Assembly (NCBI GenBank): GCA_903632075.3 | Contig: CAHIKZ030000838.1 | Location: 699,001 to 763,000 of the forward strand | Length of the DNA: 64,000 nt | Source: Acanthosepion pharaonis | Lineage: Eukaryota > Mollusca > Cephalopoda > Sepiida > Sepiidae | Reading direction: 5' to 3' | Shown here: positions 45,129 to 55,824 of the stretch, in pieces | How the letters are laid out: each line of letters opens with the position of its first letter | Position numbering within the stretch: position 1 is the stretch's first letter | Program-made: the position numbers and the translations under genes | Notes under the pieces: model-generated | Seen by the model: only the letters and a program-made list of their open reading frames with translations | The model's database searches: none | What the model was told of the DNA's origin: nothing

Positions 45129-47100
45129 TTATCTTGGGTATGATAGAGTCTTGCTAAAGTGGCAGAAAGTTAATAGGCCAATAGTTAGAAGGGTCATATG
45201 GTTAACCATAGTTCTTAAAAACAACAGATGATGACTTCCAGCAGCAAGGAAAGTCAGAGGCAACAAGACATTTATTATACAGTTTAGTGAGAACAGGAGC
45301 CAGTTCAGGAGCACACTCCTTGGTAAGGATAACGGGGATAACATCGGGTCCATATGCTTTATGGGGATCATGCTAGAGATGATATCAGATACCATGGAAG
45401 GGGTTATATGCATATCAATCAACAGAGAATCAGATCTAATTTGGCAATTAGGCAGGGTTACTTCAGATGAGTCAAGAGTAGAGTTTGAGAAGAATTTACG
45501 GACAAAGCATTCTGCTTTAACAACAGAGGATGGTAACACCTCAAATCAATAGAGAAGGGAATAGAGACCTTACACTTATTTAATACTCTATTATAGAGAC
45601 GCCAGTATTCACGAGAGCCAAAGGTTTTAGAGGTTATGCGTGCCTTATTCTTTCAGCAAACAAGAACTTAGCTTTTGCGAGGACTCACATTTATTACGAG
45701 CAGTTGCAAATGGGCACCTGTTATGACGAGAGTTGTCACGCTGGAATAGCTGGAAATTGTTGTTGTTGGGTGCTGACCGGCCGAGCATGCTCGTGTAAAC
45801 CATGGAAAGGATTGCGGTTTCACCTGAGAAGGTATGAAAGCGTCTATGCTAGCTTGGACCCAAGAAAAAACCTCAATGGCGCAATTTTCAGTTAAGAGGT
45901 TGAAGATGTCAATCCACAGAGACCTCATAAAGAAAATCTCGGAATGAGTCCCAATCAGCATGCTGGTACTGGAAAGTGGTCTTATTGATAGGGGCTTCCT
46001 GTTTAATAAATGCTTGAAAGGAGATATCAGTAGCTACCACAGAGTGGTCCGAGTTACCAAGAGGGCAGTATTGTGAAGCTTGACAAGAACACAGAGAGAG
46101 AGGAGGTAATAAATAGATCCAGTAGAGAAGCTCTGTTTGTCTAGGGATACACTTAGGAGTCCCCAATTTGAGTGAGGGATTGGGCAATGGAATAATTTAA
46201 TGTCTCTATACCGGCAACATTAGTACCTTTAGAATGTTTCAGCCAAGTGTCGTGGTGAGCATTAAAGACAAAGATGTTCGCAGATAGATGAAGAGATAGT
46301 GCCTTTTCTATACTGTCAGGTATTGCATCTAATATGCTGCAGTCTTGGAAAGAGGGGAGAAATTAAGGAAAAAGAGATAAAAAAAATACAGAAGCACAGG
46401 AAAGAGTAGTCAGCGTCCTCGAGAAACAATTCCTGACCATTTGAAGATTATGACGGATGTAAACACCAAGACCGTGCATGTGAATGCTGGAATCTTTTTT
46501 GGCAAAGGGAAAGACACCCTGGAACCAAGAATTCATTGGTAGCAATGGAAGAATTTAAGTTTGTTTCACAGACGACAAAGATCTCATGCGACTTTTCCAA
46601 GAGAAAATATTCTTCGTTGCAGAAGTTGGAATGGATGCCACAAATATTGGAGAAAGGAACATTAATGGGGTCGGTGGTATTTTTAGCTGGTTTAGTTTTA
46701 TTTCTTTTTCTTGTGATTTCCATGAGATATGTTTTGAGGAGAGAGGAAAAAGACCACCATAATTATCACTGTCTGTCGTCAATATCAATACAAACCAGCC
46801 AGTGCGTAGCTGAGAGTAGAGCCTAACCTGGCCTCAGAGTTGCCTACTGGAAATATATGCAGGAACACCTACCCATGCGTGACACGGCACTACAGATACC
46901 CAGATATTATGCGACTGTTGATCGGAGCAGCCTCTCTAACCGTTATCAAAGAGTTCCGGCTACTAACGACCAGTCGGAATCAGCAAACTACCAACCCGGT
47001 ACCCTTATAATGGAAAGTCACAGACATCGGTTAGTCTGATCATCAAAGATTCAAGAGAGTTGTGGCCCTGGCAGGGGAAAGAAAGAGAACCAGTAAACCA
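45129..47100 (-). mobile_element. Jockey/CR1-like LINE, minus strand, 3'-truncated
   Basis: Reading down from about 47100: a leader matching 42930-43130 inverted, then the ORF2 start (NVPFSNICGIHSNF, FVVCETNLNSSI), VPGCL, LGVYIRHNLQM, PLGNSDHSVVATDISFQ, WDSFRDFLYEV, AECFVRKFFSNSTLDSS and the thumb-side block ending near 45140. The catalytic palm and C-terminus are absent. Multiple frameshifts. Confidence 0.78.
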
Positions 47101-47259
47101 TACCCTGAACAGAGAATAAGGGATGAATCTCTACACCTGTTCAAGACATAGAAGGAGTGCTCACCGGATAATAGGTGAGCCTATATACTCCTATTAAACT
47201 GTTTGGATTAAAAATAGAAATTTTAAGGTACCTTTTGTCTAACGCTTCATCAGTAGAAA

Positions 47260-48790
47260 AATCGTCGGAATTAAAACTACTTAAAGGAAACAAACCTCAT
47301 TACAATAGAATTAAGACAGACAAGGGGGGGATGGAAAAAATTAACTTGCACAGAACAAGACAAAGACTCGCCGAAGATTGCCATTTTATGTTTCAGCTCG
47401 GTCCTGCCTACATAGAGTCCGTCGAGTCGTGTGGATAGCAACTACCTCAAAGATGTTAAGATCGTGTTTCGTCCGAGCCCTGTGCAGCACAGATGAGATC
47501 TCCGCTGAATAATTGAACCTACAAGTGAGAAAACTCAATAAATACTCCCCGATGGCAGACTCATTTACCTGGATGCTAATGGAGCGTCTACGTATAAAGC
47601 CAGATACGTGATATGCAAATCGCACCTTCAGCCGTTGGATAGTCTTACCCACGTAGTCGGCCTCACACCGACACTTAAAACGATAAATAACAGAACTTTG
47701 TTAATTGATGAGCATCATTACGGACAGATGTGAAAGCACTCCTAGTAGCAAAGATGATCCGTACTACAACAGAATTGTAAAAGTGCACGACAGTTGAGGA
47801 GATTTTACCGGCGCATGATTGACTATACGAGCCAAGCCAAGGTCATTCCATGTAGATCGGACACTTAGGTAGACGCAATGTTTTAATTTCATTAAACATA
47901 GACATTTTAAGTCCAATGTTTGATTTTGATGACACCTTCTGGATAACCATTGACGAGAAAATTATTAGTAATTTCCTAAGTTCGTACTCTAAACATACCA
48001 TCAATGCACAATGAGTAAGTATTTTGCCAAGGTTAATTTTCCTAGAGTTGGGAACAAACGAGTTCCAGCTGAGATACGGCCCAGTAAAAGTGTGTTTCAT
48101 ATAAACGCTAGATAGGAAAGAAGTAGGAAGCAGCACGTCTAGGAAAGGAAATATATTTTTATTCTCCACCTCTTTAGTAAATTGTAAAGAGGTGTGGAGT
48201 CTATTTAGGCGTTGAAAAACTTGTCTGCCTCGTTATATGATGAAAAATATATAAAACTGTCATCAACGTAACGAAAATAACAGTACGGTTTAGAGACCTT
48301 ATACAATTGACTCTCATGGAAGCCTACAAAAAGTTTTGGCTATGAGAGGTTTCAGAGGACTACCCATGGCTACCCCATCAATCTGTTGATACATGTCATT
48401 ATCAAAGCTGAAAGAGAGAGACACTAGCAATCCTTATCAGCTCGACAAAGACGCTCCTAGGAAAAGATGAAAGCTTTAATGGGCCACGATACAAATAGTC
48501 AGCACAAATCACAATTGTCTCATCAAAAGGGACATTCGTGAACAGACTACAAATAATATGCGTTGCAATTTACGTATATCAGCCGCAAAGTGGAACGAGT
48601 CTGGAGTACAATATTCAGAATAATACTGCAAAACTTCAACCAACCATCTTTGGACAAATAGCTCAAAAAATGAGATAAAAAGCCGTCATCGCTGCTTTTG
48701 TACCTTCTAGTAAATACCAGGTGAAATAACAATCCTCTTCCTGGTTCATTCCTACCTGTTCAGTCGTTATAGCCCACAGGAATCACTTTT
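47260..48790 (-). mobile_element. Penelope-like element, RT end plus GIY-YIG
   Basis: Minus-strand reading from about 48790: DGVAMGSPL with a short K/L-P-L-I-A (RT motif), KEVENKNIFPFLDVLLP, MKHTFTGPYLSWNSFVPNSR, KINLGKILTHCALMVC, then YRFKC-type linker, DYVGKTIQRLKVRFAYHVSG (GIY-YIG core), NESAIGEYLLS and RARTKHDLNIFEVVAI. Stops are present. It abuts the minus-strand LINE on its left. Confidence 0.75.
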
Positions 48791-48934
48791 TCCCATTGTA
48801 CCAACGTAATTGACGCATCATAATAATTATAAAGTTGTCCTCAGTAATTTTTGTTTGCTGACAAAACGATACAGCTTCTAACAAGTTTGGCTCTCGTGAC
48901 TACTGACTATCTAAAATAGTGTGTTAAAATAAGA

Positions 48935-50400
48935 GTAAGTTTTCTATTCTTTCTCTCGTTACCCAGTTTAAAGTGTTATCATCTTCTGTTGATAAAGCAG
49001 AATGCTTTGCTCGTAAATTCTCTTCCAATTCTACTCTTGATTCCTCTGCAATTTGTTTGAGTGACCTTTCATTCACACCTGAGTCACTATTGTGTGATAT
49101 GCATATAAATTTGTCCACGTTTTCTGCTATCATCTCTAAACTTGATTAAACAAGGCATGTGGACTTTTGATGGCAACTTTCCTTAAGAAATGTGCTCATC
49201 AACTGAACCCTGTTCTCTCTAAACTCTACAATAAATGTCTTTCTATTTGCTTTCCTGTTTGTTGGAAATCCACTTCCAGTCTTTATGAACGCTGGCGAAC
49301 TGATTGATCCTTCTGCCTTTTACCTCCTTTTTGCAAAATACTTGAAAATCTAATCAACTCTGTATTGGTTAAGAATCTAACCACGCAGGGTCTTTTTTCA
49401 GACAATATGGCTTTAGCTTCTCTAGGTGAACTGCTGATGTGTTAGCGGTTTTTTTGCTGAAAGTATCTATCCAGCTTTAGGTAAGAATGTTGAAGTTCGG
49501 GCTGTAACTTTTGAAATTTCCAAGGCGTTTGGCATGATGGTCTTTAAAAGTTGAATGATTATGGTATTTTGGGACGAATTCTTGATCTGATTCAATCTTT
49601 CTTATCACATAACGAAATGAAAATTGTCTTGAACACCCAAACTTCTAGATCTGTTTGCATTAATGTAGGTGTCTCGCAATGGTACACGTTGTCCCTAATT
49701 TCCATAACATCCATTATGTCACTAGTCTTCAGCTCTGTATCTGTGCTAATGACACTATTTACTTCAGTCTTAATGGTAATTCTGATCGGTTTGATAAGCT
49801 AAGATTAGCAGCTGATATGAAAAATGACCTACAATCTGTTGTTAACTGGTGCAAGAAATAACTTGTTAATTTTAATGAAACTGCCCTTTTAATCTTCTAG
49901 AGGGTTGTTATATGCCTCCCATCAGCATGGTTGATGCTAACCACGAGGGAAGAGAGTCATTACGCCTTCGTGAGCTAAAGTTTTCTGTTAACATAAAATG
50001 GGAAGATTATATTAAATAAATTATTAATACTGTTGCTAGGTAAGTTTGTTTAGTTTGTTATGTTATTTTTCCTTGCCTGAATCTATCTTACACATTTATA
50101 CGTCTGCCATTCATCTATGACATTGAATATTGCTGCCACATCTAGTCTAGTACTTAGGTTATGTGTTTATAGATTCTTGATAAAATCTAAAGATGAATGT
50201 GCAATGTAATCGGTCCTGACTTGCCATCTGTACTTCAGTCACTTTCTCACCGCTATAACGTAGCTACCTAGTGCTTTTTCTATAAATATTTTCATGACAA
50301 TTATTCTAATGAGTTTTCTTTTTAATACCTAGACTTTCCATATTCTTTCACACTAAGTAACCCCTTGCATGTTAGTGACTTTATTGTTTTACTTGGTGTG

Positions 50401-50404
<4 letters not shown>
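48935..50404 (+). mobile_element. Jockey/CR1-like LINE, 5'-truncated
   Basis: The plus-strand translation starts with VDKAECFARKFSSNSTLDSS (same block as the minus copy at about 45500). It passes through decayed RT including LRLAADMKNDLQSVVNWCKK after an ANDTIY version of the YADD box, and reaches the tail ttacttggtgtgaaat followed by (TA)n. It is heavily mutated, an older copy than the others. Confidence 0.7.

Positions 50405-50439
<35 letters not shown>
50405..50439 (+). repeat. (TA)n at LINE tail
   Basis: TA tract directly after the LINE 3' end, as at 44104. Confidence 0.9.
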
Positions 50440-50441
<2 letters not shown>

Positions 50442-50554
50442 ACAATGACTTCAATTTCTAATACTGCAAAGCTCTTCAATGAATCGATCCATCTCTGTCA
50501 TTAGCGTCTTTATTCAAAGAATTGGTACGTAAAAATTAGCCTTCCTCTCAACCA

Positions 50555-50682
50555 GGCGCAGATAGCTCAGTAACATTTCTGTCTGATGCCAAATCACTTG
50601 GGTTTCGATCCCAGTTTGAGGCAATCGAATGTCGAGCCACAATGATGAGCTCTGATACAGCGAAACAATCTGTTTGTGGATG

Positions 50683-50685
<3 letters not shown>
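50555..50685 (+). mobile_element. tRNA-derived SINE
   Basis: It has a polymerase III A-box-like word (atagctcagtaac, about 50562) and a B-box-like word (ggtttcgatccc, about 50601) at tRNA spacing. The 5' gcgcagatagctcag looks like a tRNA start. It is followed by a non-tRNA region and (TA)n at 50688-50724. It has no full tRNA cloverleaf, so it is a SINE rather than a tRNA gene. Confidence 0.65.
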
Positions 50686-50726
<41 letters not shown>

Positions 50727-50810
50727 TATACAATTGGTGTATATAAAATAAATTAAAATAACCAAAAATACTATTCTTTAAAGAGTGCTCAATAAAGAGT
50801 AGAGCAAATA

Positions 50811-50924
50811 TAATTTATTCAAAAATTATAACATAAATATGTTATAAAACAAACAATTGAAACAAAATGGCTATTTTCGTAGTGATTTTATAACATATTT
50901 GTGTTATAATTTTCGAATAAATTT
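50811..50924. repeat. Long inverted repeat (hairpin)
   Basis: The arms 50811-50848 and 50885-50924 (aaaattataacataaatatg and its near-complement) pair at roughly nine bases in ten around a 36-base loop. It is AT-rich throughout. It could be a small MITE or a replication-slippage palindrome. Confidence 0.8.
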
Positions 50925-51360
50925 TATATATATATATATATCGACAGAGAGGGGAAGTTAATGAAAGAAGTGGGGAGGAGGAATTTAATAAAAGAAGGGG
51001 AGGGTATCTAAAAAGGTGTTATGAGAAAAACTTACGCATATATTTTGTAGGCAGAACAAACATATTCTGATTATATACTGCAGATGTATATTTATGAATG
51101 CCGAAGAAAAAACCAAACAAAAACGAAACAAGACATAATGGTATACGTCATGTGTGCAGATTCATGTAATAGATTTGCGCTCTTAACCTATCATATTTTA
51201 TTGAGTTTAAAGCAATAGCAAGAAAAGACCCACTACCCTCAACTTAACAAAAACAATCCCCTCCCACAAAAAAACAAATAAATAATTTTCAATTAATTTT
51301 ATTTGCGAAACATTATTTCAGATCAGCTACAATCTAATTTCCTTAATTTCTACTTAATTA

Positions 51361-51366
51361 TTTATT
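51361..51366 (-). promoter_or_regulatory. Poly(A) signal of gene C
   Basis: AATAAA on the minus strand, 112 bases past the gene C stop, similar in distance to gene B. Confidence 0.45.
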
Positions 51367-51477
51367 GTATGAATCTAATTGCTGATATTCTCATATCCAT
51401 TTGAAAAACAAAGTATCGTCCTTTTAATAAATATTGATTGGATCCGATCCATTCTGGATTATTCGTTTATCACTCAG

Positions 51478-51653
51478 TCAAAACGATTTATTAAAACAAA
51501 ACAACCGAAGACCTTCTTTGAACCATGCCATGTATCCGTAGACATAGACACAACCCCCAATTTCGTGTCTGGACAAATGAAAATCTTTCATAGTAAGGCA
51601 CAATTTTAAAAATGATATCTGATGGCATATCTCCAATTGTTTGTTCCACATAT
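51478..51653 (-). CDS. Gene C exon 4 (terminal)
   Basis: Acceptor tctttttctttacag, stop at 51480-51478, 176 bases. It encodes MWNKQLEICHQ, FLKLCLTMKDFHLSRHEIGG, then C and MAWFKEGLRLFCFNKSF. It aligns with gene B exon 4 through E-(L/I)-C, K-(I/L)-C and H-(I/L)-S-R-H-(D/E)-I. Confidence 0.8.
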
Positions 51654-54600
51654 CTGTAAAGAAAAAGACATAATATCAATCAAAATATAATACAACACTA
51701 AGTAGTTATACATTTAAATTTAAAATCTAATGTAAAAGGCATAAATGATTTCATTTGATTTGGATATCACGAATTTTACAAAAATCTATCAGCATCACCG
51801 TCATTGAGAAATAGGCATTTAAATATTAAATTCAACTGGTCAATTTTAATAAGTTAATCGTTAATGCGCAGTACTTACATTAGATGTTACTTTACACCGA
51901 TCCAGCACTGTATATAGAAGTCGTTTAATTCAGAAATAAATTTCAGTTCGTGTAATATAAAATTTCTCAGTTCTTGCCACCGATAAATAATCATTTACGG
52001 AGCTGGGTGAATAAAGTGAATAAGTAAATTAAGAAAGATGTCAATCATTTAGAAAAATAAGTATTTTTTTTTTTTGTTTTTGTCTAAAACACATGCTTAT
52101 CACCGTTATTCTACGGTCTTCCTAAATTCATATTTACCGCTGGTCGCCCGCTGTTGGACCGCCGGTATGTTCCTCTCGACAATTTTACTATTGGCGGACC
52201 ACTTGTGGCCTACCGGTGGCTCGCTGGTGGCATGCCGGTGGCTGCCACCATAGGACGCCTGGCATTTCCATCGGCAGCCCGCCAACGGACCAATAGCGGC
52301 TCACACACACATATATGTGTGTGTGTGTGTGTATGTATGTGTGTTAATGCATGTTTCATTAAATAGTATAGTTTTGTCTATTTATTTTAATCAAATTCCT
52401 TTCATATAGTCTGATAAGCTTAATAACATTATCATTGAAAGACAATAGAAAATCACAATATTGATACATGTTTTTTTAATCCTATGTAATCTTTTGGCTT
52501 ACATAAGCCATCATCAAAGATGACAATTACATTAAAATAAATTAAACAATACACAGACGTAGCAACAATGATGGTTTGTTTTTGTTTACATGGAAGATTT
52601 CCAAGCAACGACAAACACGTGCATACGAGACGCTGGAATCGAAAATCGCACCACGGTCCATGACATCACACATGATCACGCGAGAGTGAAAACGAGAAGT
52701 GTTAAGTATGGGAAGCCGTTGGTATAAACCAATGAATTCTGTTATTAATTTTAGGCATTTAAATATATTTGTGGAGTTTTCATAGTTTATTTTGTTCAGG
52801 TAATGTTTCAACTGTTCTATGTATATAGCTTGAAGAATTTTTAGTTTTTTGTTTCATGTTTAAGAATAGTTGTGTTTTCAACAAGGATTTTCGGGAATTG
52901 TGTATGCAGCTAGGCATGCTGTTTTAAATGCCTAAAAATGTTAGAATTATCATTCAAATGTAGAGTCAAGCGACGTGAAAGCGCGTTTGTGGTGTGACCA
53001 ACATAAATATAATTTAATCAGTTGGAGATACAATCTCCCAGATGGCACTTGAATTTGTAAACGATGTTGGATTTTTGCAAATCGCTAATGGGAGTGGGGG
53101 AAGAATCATTGCGCATAATTGAGTTGAATATACTGGATTTAGTGTAGTATATGATTAACTTTTTTTTTTTTTTTTCGCTAGGATCTGTTGTAGATATATT
53201 AGTGTTTACCAAATTTTTAGTATATTTTCATCTTGTTTATAATTAGTATGCATTTGATTACGATATAGAAGATTAATATGTTTCGGATTAGTCGAAGTAG
53301 TATTATGTTCTATTTGCTTAGTATTGAGACTTCTAAGAAAGCATCTTATTTATTCATCAACTATATAGTTTGGAAAGCTATTATTATTAAGTGTTTGGTT
53401 TATATTCTTTAGTTCACAGTAAAAAGAAATCTGTTTTATGGATGGATTACTTTCTGCACGATATATTAGTTTTTTTATAATTGCTATTTTGTAATAATAA
53501 GGACATTCGCTCTTGGAGTTAAGTGTACACGAATTTATGCTGGTAGGTTTTTTATATGGAGAAATAGTAAATTTGCTATTATTTGTGTTTATCAATATAT
53601 CAAGGAAGGGAATTTTGTTATTAGTAGTGAGTTCATACGTGAATTTAAGAACATAATTATTTTGGAAACGTTTTTGAAGTTGAAGTATTTCATCTGTATT
53701 TTTAACTAACATAAGGATTTTGTAACACTATTTAGCAGTTGCGTGAAAATGAAAAGCGAGAAATAATTAAGGCAAGAAGCTGAAATAATTAGGGCGATAA
53801 GAACCTATCACGAAAAGACATACTGAGCGATGTAATTTTTTTTGACAAAGAAAATGGTGAAGATTTTGTTTTCGTTTGCGAAAACCCCAAACCACGACAA
53901 GCCCACGCCCGGTTTTGGCCGGCGTCCATATAAGCAGAGTCGCAGCGAGTTGGAATGGCAGTCAGAGAGGGTCAGAGAGAGAAGCTAGTTGCAGTTGAAG
54001 CTGTTGAGCTCTGAGATCAGCCTCGCAGGAAGCTGACTGAAGATCCACGCATCCCGACTTCAACTTCTAACCAAAAACAATTTATTTTTTAAAGAACGAC
54101 TTAGACTCACACTACCAAAACAAGTTTTACGAATATCGCCTGAAGATACAGAAAAAAACAGTTTCTTAAAAAAACATCTTAAGATGTTAAGACTCGCCTA
54201 ACAAACACAAAGTGTCACGAATCCATATTAGCGGTTTGGGAGAAAAACGCAGTCCTGTATTCAGAAACCAGATATAAAAATATTTGTTATTCTTTTTTTA
54301 ACACATTTGAACTTTTCAAGTTGTTACTTTATTTTCTTTTACATATACTTGTGCGGTATTAACCTTGTTCGGACTCGACTTGCATTACGGCCCGGCGACT
54401 GATTGATTTCGTCTACCTAAGATCAAATCTCAACGTGGGTAGGTTAGACTAGAAATCAAAGCAGTTACTTCGGTAACCAGACGTTGGAGGCGAGCTGGGA
54501 ACGACAAAGTTGATACCGAATCTAACCAGATTCCCATCTCAATCAGTAAAGGGTTAGAACGTCACATTTGGTGCACGGCGGCGGGCGCGGAGAGAGGCCG

Positions 54601-55728
54601 GTGTGACGTCACAATATCATCAATATATCTTAGGTAGATGGATGTTTTTTAGAATCTGTAAATACCTTATTTTCGAGGTTCGACATGTAGAAATTGCTAA
54701 ATGTCGGACCCAGTACTGAACCCATGGAGATACCATTTTCAATTGACCACTGTTGAACGACAAGCTAATTCTAAAAACAACGGTCACCTGCGAAATTCAG
54801 TAAAATGAATATATGTATAATATATATGTTGGGGCACACCCACCTTCTGACTGATAATGGACTGATCCCTCTACGATATAAGTCAGTGCTACAGAGAGAG
54901 AGGGGAGAGTACGAGTTCAGCGTCAGGATCAGCGACAGCAGTCGAGATCAGGTTATCAGTACATACCGTTGGACTGTAGACTTTTGCTATTGTTACTTAC
55001 TAACCGGCGTTCCTTATTACTAATCACTCTGTTGTTAATTACCTCTTACAATGTGTTTGTCTTTATTCGAATACACACACGCGGGAACACTCCCAACATC
55101 TCAACAATATATATATTACATTTAATAGGAATTAAGATTACTCCATGATTATGATCATTTCACCTGACAAATTTACATTGATTTCTAAGAATTTTCAAAA
55201 CATTTAGGTTAATAAGAAAAAAATAAACTCTTTCTTAATTTTGATTATCACCATGGAGTAATTTTAATTGCTATTGTATGTAATTTATAAGCTCTCTTTG
55301 AATAAAACATTGAGCTCTCTGTGTGAATCAGTTTTAATACTTGATATTATTAGGATTCACTTGGATTATATACCAACAGATTAACACTTTTGTAACGTCA
55401 ACGATTACTCGTTGTCACTTTCGTAATGCTCGTTCGAGTAGAGAGTTTGTAGTTGAACAATGCTGGTGTCAGACACCTTCGAAAAGTACTAATATTACTT
55501 GATAAAGTACTTGATTGAGTAATCACCGTATTGATCCGAATAGAGAATAACGTAGAGAAGTGGATAGAGGTCCGTATATTAATAGAGGATAGAATAGGAA
55601 TAGCGATCAACCTAGACGTCACGCGACTTCCTCTATGGCAGTGTGGTCAACTTAATTTCAATAATGGGATCGCCCGTGTTTGCTCACTGGCGATCTATGT
55701 TCAAACAAGTGTCGGCAACGACACTTTA

Positions 55729-55824
<96 letters not shown>

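Noticed and set aside
50555..50640. A tRNA gene
   Set aside because: A-box and B-box words are present, but no complete cloverleaf or acceptor stem can be drawn. A tRNA-derived SINE fits better.
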